Assembly: GCA_944381635.1 (NCBI GenBank) | Contig: CALWLY010000021.1 | Span: 1-64,000, forward strand | Reading direction: 5' to 3' | DNA from: an uncultured Lachnospiraceae bacterium | Lineage (GTDB): Bacteria > Bacillota > Clostridia > Lachnospirales > Lachnospiraceae | Length of the DNA stretch: 64,000 nucleotides | Shown: positions 24,849 to 33,572 of the stretch, piece after piece | How the letters are laid out: each line of letters starts with the position of its first letter | Position numbering within the stretch: the stretch's first letter is position 1 | Notes under the pieces: generated by a model | Seen by the model: the letters and a program-made list of their open reading frames with translations, nothing else | What the model was told of the DNA's origin: nothing | Databases searched by the model: none | Program-made: the position numbers and the translations under genes

Positions 24849-25244
24849 TTATGAATGCTGTTCGTCACAGCAGTCACCGCAAACTCCGTAAAAATAGGTG
24901 ACATGGCCGGTGATCTGACCATTGAAGTTCATCCCTGCAATATCATTGATCTGGGTTAAAACATCAATATCCAGATCGGATACTCTGCCGCATTTGGTGC
25001 AGATGAAATGATAATGAGGGGTGGTATCTGCATCGAAATGATCTACACCGTCGCCAAGGCGAAGCCGGGAGATTTCTCCGATATCAGCCAGCAGTGTTAG
25101 ATTACGGTACACAGTGCCCAGGCTGATGTTTGGAAAAACATCGCGGACGTTACTGTAAACCACATCTGCTGTAGGGTGATCCTTGCGGGTCATAAGAAAT
25201 TCCTTGATAGCCTCGCGTTGTCTGCTGTATTTCATTGCCGGCAT
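24849..25244 (-). CDS. perR: Peroxide-responsive repressor, Fur/PerR family
   Basis: A 131-aa Fur-family regulator. The winged helix contains HPTADVVYSNVRDVFPNISLGTVYRNL. The metal sites are visible: the HFDADTTPHYHFICTKCG segment gives the regulatory His/Asp ligands and the first CxxC, and GVCGDCC gives the second. Asp in DADTTPHYH and Asp in SDLDID fit PerR better than Fur, and the rubrerythrin downstream agrees. PerR normally loses DNA binding when Fe2+ and peroxide oxidise its His ligands. A PerR-box-like site lies between its own promoter and start. Confidence 0.87.
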   Translation of the reverse strand: MPAMKYSRQREAIKEFLMTRKDHPTADVVYSNVRDVFPNISLGTVYRNLTLLADIGEISRLRLGDGVDHFDADTTPHYHFICTKCGRVSDLDIDVLTQINDIAGMNFNGQITGHVTYFYGVCGDCCDEQHS

Positions 25245-25265
25245 ATCAATTCACTCCTTTTAAAA

Positions 25266-25280
25266 CAATAATGATTACTG
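25266..25280. promoter_or_regulatory. PerR-box-like operator before perR
   Basis: CAATAATGATTACTG matches 9 of 14 positions of TTATAATNATTATAA, with the central ATAAT-N-ATTA intact. It lies just downstream of the predicted transcription start, a position suited to autorepression. Confidence 0.5.
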
Positions 25281-25293
25281 TTTTTATGATTGT

Positions 25294-25322
25294 ATTATGC
25301 ATCACAAATTCCTGTTTGTCAA
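25294..25322 (-). promoter_or_regulatory. Promoter of perR
   Basis: On the minus strand TTGACA (25317-25322), 17-nt spacer, CATAAT (25294-25299). Confidence 0.85.
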
Positions 25323-25452
25323 TTACTTTTTTTAAAATTTTTAAATAAACGTTTTTTCCGTCAGATATGTGTTTAAACCACTGAAAAGTTACGCAGGAGT
25401 TTGCAGCTGGAACATCGGGGAGGCGGGGATTTTGAGGCAGAAAGTCACACAG

Positions 25453-25471
25453 TTTAGAAATTTTTTAGAAA
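25453..25471 (+). promoter_or_regulatory. TTTAGAAA direct repeat with 11-bp period, possible response regulator site
   Basis: TTTAGAAA occurs at 25453-25460 and 25464-25471. An 11-bp period is typical of sites bound by OmpR/PhoB-type dimers. A TATACT -10 box follows at 25512-25517 without a clear -35 box, so activation by the response regulator encoded at 27050 is possible. The rest of 25323-25566 shows nothing else. Confidence 0.4.
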
Positions 25472-25566
25472 AATCAGGTTGTTTTAATAAGAGAGAACAG
25501 AAAAGGTGTGGTATACTGGTAAAAGAGAAAGAGTGCCGTAAAATTTGGCAGGAAGGAAACTGTACT

Positions 25567-27057
25567 ATGAAATTTCGTACAAAACTTATCATTACATTTC
25601 TTACAGTGTTTATACTGCCACTGGTTCTGGCGGCGATTGCGTTTTTTGCCATAGGAAATTTTCTTTTGAGAGATGCGGCTCAAAGTCATGGGCTGATGAT
25701 CAGCGATTACGCGGCGATTTCGGAAAATATAGATTCCATCGGCGAAGCTACGGATGAGATTTACGATCAGTTAAAAATATGCTATGAGGAGAATCCGTAT
25801 TGCTTTGAAGATAAAGATTTTCTCAATCGCATGAACGAGGAGGCTTCCCAAAACTTTTCGTATCTTCTTGTAAGAAAGGACGACTCAGTATACTACACCG
25901 GAAACCGTGAAGGAACCGATAAAATTCTGGAAAAGCTTCCGGACTATGGTTTCGGAGAGGAAGAGATACAGGAAGGAGCCGGCTATTACTATAATGATGT
26001 GAAGAAGTTAGTCAAGCAGCTAGACTTTCAGTTTCAGGATGGCAGCCAGGGCAGTATTTTCGTTATCACCAGAATAACCAGTGACTTTTCAAGAAACCTT
26101 CTTGTGGATATGTTTCTGGCGATTGTTGTGATCCTTTTGATTACAAGCTTTATTCTTACCCAGTGGATTCACAAGAGTGTCTTTCTTCCTATTAACAAAT
26201 TGAATCTGGCCATGCAGAAGATTGCAGATGGGAATTTTGAGTATACTCTGGATTCCAAAGATAAAAATGAGATCGGGGAGCTTTACCGCAATTATGAGGA
26301 CATGAGGCTTCGGCTGAAAGAATCTGCGGAGGAAAAGATTCAGAATGAGAAGCAGAACCGGGAACTTGTCAGCAATATCTCCCACGACCTGAAAACCCCG
26401 ATCACCGCGATCAAAGGGTATGTGGAAGGAATCATGGACGGTGTGGCGGATACTCCCGAAAAGATGGAGAAATATATCAAGACCATTTACAATAAGGCCA
26501 ATGATATGAACCGTCTGATTAACGAGCTGACATATTATTCCGGCATCAACAGCAACCGGATTCCTTACAATTTCCATCGCATCAATGTGTCGGAATTTTT
26601 CGGAGACTGCGTGGAAGAAGTAGGACTTGATCTGGAATCCAAAAATATTAAATTAAATTATTCCAACCTGGTGGATCCGGACACACGGATTATTGCCGAT
26701 CCGGAGCAGCTGAAAAAGGTTATTAACAACATTATTGGAAACAGTATTAAATATATGGACAAAAAGGAAGGAGTCATAGACATCCGGCTTCTGGATGAAG
26801 TGGATTCCATCCGGGTAGAAATCGAGGACAATGGAAAAGGAATTGCGGCCAAAGATCTGGGCAAGATTTTTGAGCGTTTCTACCGCACAGATGCCTCTCG
26901 CAACTCCACAAAAGGCGGCAGCGGCATTGGACTTTCCATCGTGAAAAAGATAGTAGAAGACCATGGCGGTTATATCTGGGCGACCAGCAAAGAAGGTGAG
27001 GGCACCTGCCTTCATTTTGTTATCAGAAAATACAGAGAGGTGAATGTAAATGAGTAA
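25567..27057 (+). CDS. Sensor histidine kinase with HAMP domain
   Basis: A 496-aa membrane kinase. The first helix is at residues 8-30 (TFLTVFILPLVLAAIAFFA) and the second near 180-200 (FLAIVVILLITSFIL), enclosing an extracytoplasmic sensor domain of about 150 residues. HAMP (INKLNLAMQKIADGNFEYTL), coiled coil, H-box SNISHDLKTPITAIKGYVEG, N-box NNIIGNSIKYM and G-boxes DNGKGI and GSGIGL follow. All catalytic motifs are intact. The start at 25567 follows GGAAGG. The stop overlaps the regulator ATG. Confidence 0.93.
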   Translation: MKFRTKLIITFLTVFILPLVLAAIAFFAIGNFLLRDAAQSHGLMISDYAAISENIDSIGEATDEIYDQLKICYEENPYCFEDKDFLNRMNEEASQNFSYLLVRKDDSVYYTGNREGTDKILEKLPDYGFGEEEIQEGAGYYYNDVKKLVKQLDFQFQDGSQGSIFVITRITSDFSRNLLVDMFLAIVVILLITSFILTQWIHKSVFLPINKLNLAMQKIADGNFEYTLDSKDKNEIGELYRNYEDMRLRLKESAEEKIQNEKQNRELVSNISHDLKTPITAIKGYVEGIMDGVADTPEKMEKYIKTIYNKANDMNRLINELTYYSGINSNRIPYNFHRINVSEFFGDCVEEVGLDLESKNIKLNYSNLVDPDTRIIADPEQLKKVINNIIGNSIKYMDKKEGVIDIRLLDEVDSIRVEIEDNGKGIAAKDLGKIFERFYRTDASRNSTKGGSGIGLSIVKKIVEDHGGYIWATSKEGEGTCLHFVIRKYREVNVNE

Positions 27058-27739
27058 AATTCTTATTATCGAAGATGAAGAAGCGATTGCAGATCTGGAG
27101 AAAGATTATCTGGAGTTAAGCGGATTTCAGGTCGAAATTGAAAATACAGGAGACAAGGGACTGGCAAAGGCGATGAATCAGGAATTTGATCTGATCATTT
27201 TAGATCTGATGCTTCCCGGCATCGACGGCTTTGAAGTCTGCAGGAAAATCAGGGAGGAGAAAAATATTCCGATCTTAATGGTTTCCGCAAAAAAAGACGA
27301 TATCGATAAAATAAGAGGACTGGGACTTGGAGCGGACGATTACATGACGAAGCCTTTCAGCCCCAGCGAGCTGGTTGCCAGGGTGAAAGCCCACATGGCC
27401 CGCTATAACCGTCTGGTAAGTTCCAAACAGAAAACCAATGATATTGTGGAAATCAGAGGAATCCGCATCGACAAGACGGCAAGACGTGTCTGGGTGAATG
27501 GAGAAGAAAAAGCCTTTACCACCAAAGAGTTTGATCTTCTGACTTTCCTTGCGGAAAATCCCAATCATGTTTTTACCAAGGAAGAGCTGTTCCGGGAAAT
27601 CTGGGATATGGATTCCGTGGGCGACATTGCAACCGTTACGGTTCACATCAAAAAAATTCGTGAAAAAATTGAATTTGACACAGCAAAGCCTCAGTATATC
27701 GAGACAATCTGGGGCGTGGGCTATCGCTTTAAAATTTAA
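27050..27739 (+). CDS. Response regulator, OmpR/PhoB family
   Basis: A 229-aa regulator. Receiver residues are IIEDEEAI, phospho-acceptor Asp in LIILDLMLPGIDG and Lys in DDYMTKPFS. The winged helix has FTTKEFDLLTFLAENPNHVF and ends IWGVGYRFKI. ATG 27050 overlaps the kinase stop, the usual kinase-regulator coupling although kinase-first order is less common. A strong terminator follows. No transporter or resistance gene lies next to it, so the target is unknown. Confidence 0.93.
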   Translation: MSKILIIEDEEAIADLEKDYLELSGFQVEIENTGDKGLAKAMNQEFDLIILDLMLPGIDGFEVCRKIREEKNIPILMVSAKKDDIDKIRGLGLGADDYMTKPFSPSELVARVKAHMARYNRLVSSKQKTNDIVEIRGIRIDKTARRVWVNGEEKAFTTKEFDLLTFLAENPNHVFTKEELFREIWDMDSVGDIATVTVHIKKIREKIEFDTAKPQYIETIWGVGYRFKI

Positions 27740-27778
27740 GAACGCCGGAGGTTTTTACCGTTTTCCGGAAATTTTCCA

Positions 27779-27828
27779 ATACCGCTGCAGAAATTTACTG
27801 AAAGTATTTTCTGCAGCGGTATTTTATT
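27779..27828 (+). terminator. Strong terminator after the third two-component system
   Basis: Fifteen-bp perfect stem ATACCGCTGCAGAAA / TTTCTGCAGCGGTAT with a 14-nt loop, followed by TTTATT. Confidence 0.93.
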
Positions 27829-27931
27829 GTCGGGAGAGAAGAAAAAGGGTATACTGGAACAAGAGAAGGAAAGATGGATATTCTTTCCATACTTCTGTAA
27901 ATTTTTGAAAGAAAAGGATTTGTATGAATTT

Positions 27932-28627
27932 ATGAAAACAGAAATTCTTGCACAGGATAAAGATATACTGGTCTGTTTCAAACCGGCCGGGCTGGCGGTG
28001 CAAAGCGGCCGCGCGTCAGAGCCGGATATGGTGAGCGAGCTGAAAAACTACCGGATGAAGCAGGAAAAAAGCAGTTATCTTGGGGTGATTCACAGGCTGG
28101 ATCAGCCGGTATCCGGTGTTTTGGTTTTTGCCAAAAACGAAAAGGCGGCGGCTTTTCTCAGCAAGCAGATCACCGATGGGGAAATGGAAAAAATCTACCA
28201 TGCGGGCGTCTATGTGACAGAAACCTTATCGGAAGAAGCAAGGGAGCTTCTTGACGGAAACTGGCATGAACTGAAAGATTACCTGCTCAAAGAACCGGGA
28301 AATACGTCACGCATTGCGAAACGGGAGGAAAGCGGAGCTAAAAAGGCGGTGCTTCGCTCCAGATGTATTAAAAAAGAACGGTGCTTCGCATTGTTTGAAA
28401 TAAAACTTTTTACAGGAAGACATCATCAGATTCGCGTTCAGCTGTCCCACGCAGGTTTTCCAATTCTGGGGGATGCGCGCTATGGAAGCCGGGAAAGCAG
28501 AGAGGAATCCCTGAATCGAAGAATCAGAAACATACAGCTTTGTGCAGTGAAACTTTCTTTCCTGCACCCTGCTTCAAAGGAGAAAGTAAGCTATGAAATT
28601 CATGGAAAAATGGAATGTGAAAAATAA
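27932..28627 (+). CDS. RluA-family RNA pseudouridine synthase
   Basis: Converts uridine to pseudouridine in rRNA or tRNA. The catalytic Asp lies in the signature GVIHRLDQPVSGVLVF. Other family blocks are DILVCFKPAGLAVQS at the N-terminus and FTGRHHQIRVQLSHAGFPILGD. At 231 aa it lacks the S4 domain of larger RluA/RluD members, like the short TruC/YlyB-type enzymes. ATG 27932 is the first start matching the family; the frame is open further upstream. It overlaps the next gene by 35 nt. Confidence 0.9.
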   Translation: MKTEILAQDKDILVCFKPAGLAVQSGRASEPDMVSELKNYRMKQEKSSYLGVIHRLDQPVSGVLVFAKNEKAAAFLSKQITDGEMEKIYHAGVYVTETLSEEARELLDGNWHELKDYLLKEPGNTSRIAKREESGAKKAVLRSRCIKKERCFALFEIKLFTGRHHQIRVQLSHAGFPILGDARYGSRESREESLNRRIRNIQLCAVKLSFLHPASKEKVSYEIHGKMECEK

Positions 28628-30317
28628 TATCAGGGATTGCATCAGTTTTCTGATCGGACTTTGGACTTTTGCCATGCTGACAGTGTTTCCCCTTTATTTT
28701 GGTCACCAGTATGAAGAGATTGGCGCGCATAAATTTCAGTTTTTCTCCATGGTTTCCGGTCTGTTTATCCTGCCGGCTGTCGTTCTGGCGATCCTTCTTT
28801 TTATCCTGCAGGGAAAGCTGCGTCATCTGAAAACCTGGTTTTTAAGTCTGAGTATTTTGGATAAAGCCATGGGACTTTATCTGATCGCGGTAATTTTTTC
28901 CTGGCAGTTGAGCGAGTTTTCGGATATTGCATGGGAAGGAACGGGAGGGTGGTTCATGGGAGCCAGATCGCAGCTTATTTTTGTGGCGGTCTACTTTCTC
29001 ATTTCCCGCTTTCTGCCTTACAGCCGTCTGCTTGTCTACGGGCATTTTATCGGGTCTTCTCTGGTGTTTCTGTTTGGCATTCTGCACCGGTTCTTAATTG
29101 ACCCGCTTCAGATGTACCGGGGGCTGGATGAAGGCTATTATATCTGGTATCTGTCCACGATCGGTCAGTCCACCTGGTATTCTAGCTATGTGTGCACGGT
29201 GTTTCCTCTTGGAATCTGTGCTTACTTTCTGTCAAAAAAGACGTCTTCCCGAATTCTGTCCGCCTTGTATTGTATGCTGGGATTTATGACGCTGGTGACA
29301 CAAAACAGCGACAGCGCATTCATGGCACTTGCCCTTCTTTTCTTTGCCCTGTTTTTTATATCCTGCGACTCCTACGAAAGAATGGGACGTTTTCTGGAAA
29401 TACTGATTCTTATGTTTTTGTCTTTCAAGACGATGGGACTTTTGCAATGGGCGTTTTATGACCGGGCAATCCAGCTGGGAAGCCTTTCCACGTTCTTTTC
29501 CCAAAGTGCGTTCTCCTGGATCGGGCTTCTTTTGGCAGCTGTTCTTTATATTGTGCTGCTTCACTTTGAGCAAAAAGCGCAGAAAAAAAGGGCGTCGGTT
29601 TCCCGCAGGACAGTAAAGACAGGCGGCAAAACGGGTGCCGGCGGTGCAGATTCTGACGGGGACGGAATTGCTTTTCCGGAGAAAACGACTAAGATCATGA
29701 GAAGGACGGTCACCGGGATTCTGGCAGGAACCATCCTGGCGGGAGTGAGCGTGATCTGGCTCAACACGACGGGCGTGTTCCAGAAGCTGTTTGGCGTGAC
29801 CATTCAGAATCAATACCTGCTTTTCGATGAGTCCTGGGGAAGCGACCGGGGATTCAACTGGAGAATTGCCCTGGAGGCCTTTGAAAACATGAATCTTAAG
29901 GAAAAACTGTTCGGAATCGGTCCGGACAGCTTTTACCGCTATGTTTACCGGATACCGGAACTGGCGGAGAAATTAAACGATCACTGGCCGGGACAGACGC
30001 TTACCAATGCTCACAATGAATTTTTAAATATGCTGGTATGCCTTGGCATTGTGGGACTTTTAGCGTTCCTGTTCCTGCTTGGCTCTGCGGTTGTGCGTTT
30101 CTTTAAAAACAGACAGAAAACAGCTTATGGGCTGGTGGGTGTTCTGGTGATTGCATCCTATGTGGGACACAATGTTTTCTGTTATGAGCAGGTATGCTGC
30201 ACGCCGTTTTTGTTTTTGGGAATCGGATTGGCTGAAGCGTTTTTGCGAAATCAGCGAAATCCGCTGCCGGCTCTTTCTCCGCGTCTCTTTTGGCATAAAA
30301 GAAAACAGGAAGAATGA
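28593..30317 (+). CDS. O-antigen ligase-like (WaaL/Wzy) membrane protein
   Basis: A 574-aa polytopic membrane protein with about 11-12 helices. The large external loop and following segment GIGPDSFYRYVYRIPELAEK then TNAHNEFLNMLVCLGIVGLL match the conserved region of the O-antigen ligase superfamily, including the typical His-Asn-Glu-Phe block. In Gram-positives, such proteins take part in glycopolymer assembly or sporulation, but some are orphans as here. A Gly/Asp-rich cytoplasmic linker (TGGKTGAGGADSDGDG) lies near residue 345. The start overlaps the pseudouridine synthase gene, with AAGGAG 10 nt upstream. Confidence 0.8.
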   Translation: MKFMEKWNVKNNIRDCISFLIGLWTFAMLTVFPLYFGHQYEEIGAHKFQFFSMVSGLFILPAVVLAILLFILQGKLRHLKTWFLSLSILDKAMGLYLIAVIFSWQLSEFSDIAWEGTGGWFMGARSQLIFVAVYFLISRFLPYSRLLVYGHFIGSSLVFLFGILHRFLIDPLQMYRGLDEGYYIWYLSTIGQSTWYSSYVCTVFPLGICAYFLSKKTSSRILSALYCMLGFMTLVTQNSDSAFMALALLFFALFFISCDSYERMGRFLEILILMFLSFKTMGLLQWAFYDRAIQLGSLSTFFSQSAFSWIGLLLAAVLYIVLLHFEQKAQKKRASVSRRTVKTGGKTGAGGADSDGDGIAFPEKTTKIMRRTVTGILAGTILAGVSVIWLNTTGVFQKLFGVTIQNQYLLFDESWGSDRGFNWRIALEAFENMNLKEKLFGIGPDSFYRYVYRIPELAEKLNDHWPGQTLTNAHNEFLNMLVCLGIVGLLAFLFLLGSAVVRFFKNRQKTAYGLVGVLVIASYVGHNVFCYEQVCCTPFLFLGIGLAEAFLRNQRNPLPALSPRLFWHKRKQEE

Positions 30318-30393
30318 GGAAGCGCTTTGGCAGAATAAAAGAGAGGAAACTCCCGATACTATCCATGTTTAAAAGAGAAAAGGAGATTCGGAC

Positions 30394-31464
30394 ATGGGAG
30401 TTTTTCGGGATAATCAGCAGAAAAAAATTGCATATGGATTCCTTTTTACAGCAGGGACACTGCTTGCCTTCCGGTATCTGATGCCGGTGGCGGCTCCGTT
30501 TCTGCTGTCTTTTTTTCTGGTCTATCTTTCCTATCCCATGCTTGCAAAACTGCAGAAAAAGACCGGCATTCGCAAGGAAATTTTCCTGGCAGCCATCCTG
30601 GTCTTGTTTGTGCTTCTGGTGGCGGCAGTTTTAGTTTTTCTCTTTCGAACCGGCATGGAAAAACTGGGAAACATAGGAGAAAACTGGAATTTTTTTCTGG
30701 GAACGGCGCAGAATTTTCTGGGGGACTGCTGTCATTACATGGAAGGAAGATTCGGCGTGGATGCCGGGCGTATGGAAGAAGTGATTATCCAAAAGATGAA
30801 TGTGCTGATCCAACAGCTGCAGGTAAATTTTTTCCCCAAGGCGGCGGGGGTTTCCTGGAACTATATAGAAAAAGTTCTGGCGGCAGGCGCCTTTTTGGGA
30901 GTGGGGTTTATCTCCTGTATGCTGTTGTGTAAGGACTTCGAAGAAATTTCCGGGAAGCTTATGGGAAACCCGGTGTCAGCCAGACTATTGGTAATGTTTG
31001 AAAAGATTGCCGGAATGGTGGGAGTCTATGTGAAATCGCAGCTTTTGATCTTGATGGTAATCAGTATTTTGTGTGTGACTTTTCTGGGAATTGCGGGAAT
31101 ACAGGGCGCCTTATTTTTAGGAATTCTGGCAGGGATTTTAGATGCGCTTCCCTTTATCGGCACAGGGATTGTTCTGGTTCCCACAGCGCTCTGGCAGCTG
31201 ATCAGCGGTCATCCCAAAGAGGCGCTGCTTGTTGCCGCCTTGTATCTTTTATGCATCGGCGCAAGAGAATTTTTAGAGCCTAAGCTAATGGGAAAAGGTC
31301 TGGGAATTTATCCGGTAGTCATGCTGTTTGGAATTTACGGGGGAGTGAAAGTATTCGGCCTTGCGGGAATTATAAAGGGGCCGCTGTTTTTGCTTGTTGT
31401 AAAAGAAGGTTTTGCTCTGCTGAATCTGCAATTTCCTATTGACAAATCAGAAAAATTCTCCTAG
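30394..31464 (+). CDS. AI-2E family transporter, YtvI-like
   Basis: A 356-aa polytopic membrane protein of the AI-2E/PerM family, closest in layout to the sporulation integral membrane protein YtvI. The N-terminal three helices (LLAFRYLMPVAAPFLLSFFL first) are followed by a soluble region and a C-terminal bundle with the signature GILAGILDALPFIGTGIVLVP and REFLEPKLMGKGLGI. The substrate is uncertain; family members have been linked to autoinducer-2 export or ion transport. The proS promoter overlaps its stop codon. Confidence 0.85.
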   Translation: MGVFRDNQQKKIAYGFLFTAGTLLAFRYLMPVAAPFLLSFFLVYLSYPMLAKLQKKTGIRKEIFLAAILVLFVLLVAAVLVFLFRTGMEKLGNIGENWNFFLGTAQNFLGDCCHYMEGRFGVDAGRMEEVIIQKMNVLIQQLQVNFFPKAAGVSWNYIEKVLAAGAFLGVGFISCMLLCKDFEEISGKLMGNPVSARLLVMFEKIAGMVGVYVKSQLLILMVISILCVTFLGIAGIQGALFLGILAGILDALPFIGTGIVLVPTALWQLISGHPKEALLVAALYLLCIGAREFLEPKLMGKGLGIYPVVMLFGIYGGVKVFGLAGIIKGPLFLLVVKEGFALLNLQFPIDKSEKFS

Positions 31465-31467
31465 TAT
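31439..31467 (+). promoter_or_regulatory. Promoter of the T-box/proS transcript
   Basis: TTGACA (31439-31444), 17-nt spacer, TAGTAT (31462-31467). It overlaps the 3' end of the YtvI-like gene. Confidence 0.75.
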
Positions 31468-31474
31468 CAATGAT

Positions 31475-31757
31475 AAAGTGAATAGAGAACCTGCCGCTTA
31501 AGACGATGTAAAAAAGATGACGGAAGGTTTTCAGAGAATGTGACGCAGATGAGGAAGAGTAAGGATAGGGCGCATCCCAGAGAGAGAGCCGCATGGTGAG
31601 AGGCTTTTATGAAGAATATCCCGAAACCGGCCCTCGGAGTCCTGTAGAAATACAGCGCAGCCGGCGTTAACGGCATAAGAGCAGAGTGCGCAAGGCACTA
31701 ATCAGGGTGGTACCGCCGGTTTTCCGGTCCCTTATAGGGATTGGAAGACCGGTTTTT
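31475..31757 (+). promoter_or_regulatory. T-box riboswitch of proS
   Basis: Transcriptional T-box leader sensing uncharged tRNA-Pro. The T-box sequence AGGGTGGTACCGCC is at 31705-31718. The antiterminator competes with the terminator CCGGTTTTCCGGTCCC / GGGATTGGAAGACCGG followed by seven T (31719-31757). Upstream are the AGAGAG motif of stem I (about 31580) and the specifier region around TATCCCGAAAC (31618-31628), which offers CCC or CCG, both Pro codons. TGGT in the T-box bulge would pair with an ACCA tRNA end, as expected for tRNA-Pro. Confidence 0.93.
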
Positions 31758-31759
31758 TT

Positions 31760-31890
31760 ATACGATAAGAAACTTCATTTCTTAGTATAAAAAAAGACGC
31801 TCCGCTGTGGATGCGCACTCGCGCGAAAGGTAACCATTGCCTGACGGCATCGCGCTCGGCGCGAGTGTGTGCCAGGGCACACACTTTTTC
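31760..31890 (+). repeat. Dispersed GCTCCGCTG repeat, copy B (full length)
   Basis: An A/T-rich hairpin (TATACGATAAGAAA/TTTCTTAGTATA, 31760-31790), the core GCTCCGCTGTGGATGCGCAC (31799-31818), then a variable middle and the 3' part CGCGCTCGGCGCGAGTGTG with a GTGTGTGCC/GGCACACAC hairpin. The core's GCGCACTCGCGC can pair with GCGCGAGTGTGTGC, so the whole element folds on itself. It lies between the T-box terminator and proS, inside the proS leader. The following 31891-31994 shows only the ribosome binding site. Confidence 0.85.
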
Positions 31891-31994
31891 ATACGGTAAA
31901 TCAAACTGCGGCGCAAAACAAAAGAAAAACAGAGCAAAAGCTGTCTCAGGCGGCGGTAAGATGCCTTACGGCATGAAACAAAAAGGAGGAAAAA

Positions 31995-33425
31995 ATGGCT
32001 GAGAAGAAACTGGTAGAACAGATTACATCCATGGATGTGGACTTTGCACAGTGGTACACGGATGTAGTAAGAAAAGCAGAGTTGATTGACTATACAAGCG
32101 TAAAGGGATGCATGGTGATCAAACCTGCGGGATATGCAATCTGGGAGCTTATCCAGAAGCAGTTAGACGCTATGTTTAAGGAGACAGGTGTAGAAAACGT
32201 TTATCTGCCCATGTTCATTCCGGAGAGCCTTTTACAGAAGGAAAAAGATCATGTGGAAGGTTTTGCGCCGGAAGTTGCCTGGGTAACACACGGAGGACTT
32301 CAGCCTCTGGCAGAACGTCTCTGCGTAAGACCTACTTCCGAGACTTTATTCTGCGATTTCTATAAAAACGATATTCAGTCCTACCGTGACCTGCCAAGAG
32401 TATACAATCAGTGGTGTTCGGTAGTTCGCTGGGAGAAGGAGACAAGACCTTTCCTGCGTTCCAGAGAATTCTTATGGCAGGAAGGACATACTGCTCATGC
32501 CACTGCAGAGGAAGCGGAAGAAAGAACCATTCAGATGTTAAACATTTACGCTAAATTCTGTGAAGAAGTTCTGGCTATGCCTGTTATCAAGGGACGCAAG
32601 ACAGACAAGGAAAAATTCGCAGGAGCGGAGGCTACCTATACGATCGAAGCGCTGATGCATGACGGAAAAGCTCTGCAGTCCGGAACAAGCCACAACTTCG
32701 GAGACGGATTTGCAAAGGCATTCGGCATTCAGTTTACCGATAAAGACAACAAGTTAAAATATGTTCATCAGACATCCTGGGGTATGACAACCCGTCTGAT
32801 CGGCGCTATTATCATGGTTCACGGCGACAACTCCGGACTGGTGCTGCCTCCTAAAGTAGCTCCTGTTCAGGTGACGATCATTCCGATTCAGCAGAAAAAA
32901 GAAGGTGTTCTTGAGAAAGCATACGAACTGAAAGATCGTCTCTCCAATTTCCGCGTAAAAGTGGACGATTCTGACAAGAGTCCCGGATGGAAATTCTCCG
33001 AGGCAGAGATGCGCGGTATTCCGGTGCGTGTGGAAATCGGACCGAAAGATATCGAAGCGGGAAAATGTGTTCTTGTGCGCCGCGATACAAGAGAAAAAAT
33101 CGAAGTTTCTCTGGATGAACTGGAAACAAAGGTGGAAGAACTTTTGAATACCATTCAGAAAGAGATGCTGGAGCGTGCGAGAGAACACCGCGATTCCCAT
33201 ACTTATGTGGCAACAAACATGCAGGAGCTGGAAGAAATTCTGAACACAAAACCCGGATTTGTCAAAGCTATGTGGTGCGGGGATCAGGCATGTGAGGATC
33301 TCATCAAAGAAAAATTCAGTGCCACAAGCCGGTGTATGCCTTTTGAGCAGGAAACTTTGTCTGACGTGTGCGTATGCTGTGGAAAACCTGCCAAAAAGAT
33401 GGTTTACTGGGGAAGAGCATACTAA
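31995..33425 (+). CDS. proS: Prolyl-tRNA synthetase, archaeal/eukaryal-like type
   Basis: Charges tRNA-Pro with proline. At 476 aa with no editing (INS) domain and a C-terminal zinc-like extension ([18 protein letters not shown]), it is the ProS type 3 found in archaea, eukaryotes and many Clostridia. Class II motifs are visible: motif 2 in [31 protein letters not shown], and motif 3 near [19 protein letters not shown]. The anticodon-binding domain follows ([10 protein letters not shown]...). AAGGAGG precedes the ATG. It is controlled by the T-box at 31475. Confidence 0.96.
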   Translation: MAEKKLVEQITSMDVDFAQWYTDVVRKAELIDYTSVKGCMVIKPAGYAIWELIQKQLDAMFKETGVENVYLPMFIPESLLQKEKDHVEGFAPEVAWVTHGGLQPLAERLCVRPTSETLFCDFYKNDIQSYRDLPRVYNQWCSVVRWEKETRPFLRSREFLWQEGHTAHATAEEAEERTIQMLNIYAKFCEEVLAMPVIKGRKTDKEKFAGAEATYTIEALMHDGKALQSGTSHNFGDGFAKAFGIQFTDKDNKLKYVHQTSWGMTTRLIGAIIMVHGDNSGLVLPPKVAPVQVTIIPIQQKKEGVLEKAYELKDRLSNFRVKVDDSDKSPGWKFSEAEMRGIPVRVEIGPKDIEAGKCVLVRRDTREKIEVSLDELETKVEELLNTIQKEMLERAREHRDSHTYVATNMQELEEILNTKPGFVKAMWCGDQACEDLIKEKFSATSRCMPFEQETLSDVCVCCGKPAKKMVYWGRAY

Positions 33426-33449
33426 AATGGAATAAAAAAATAAAACAGT

Positions 33450-33565
33450 GAGGGTGCTGTAAAATCAGAACTTTTTGTTTAAAATACCGTATTTTGCTTT
33501 GCTTCAAAAAAGCAATTTCAAAATACAGAGGATAAACAGATTTGCCTGATTTTGCCGGCACCCTC
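33450..33565. repeat. Long nested hairpin R1 (GGGTGCTG family)
   Basis: Outer arms GAGGGTGCTGTAAAATCAGA (33450-33469) and CTGATTTTGCCGGCACCCTC (33546-33565). Inner arms GTATTTTG/CAAAATAC and TTGCTT/AAGCAA form a second stem. It sits between convergent proS and the next minus-strand gene, so it may act as a two-way terminator. Related elements are at 37124 and 63223, with unrelated inner stems. Confidence 0.88.
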
Positions 33566-33572
33566 ATTTTTG

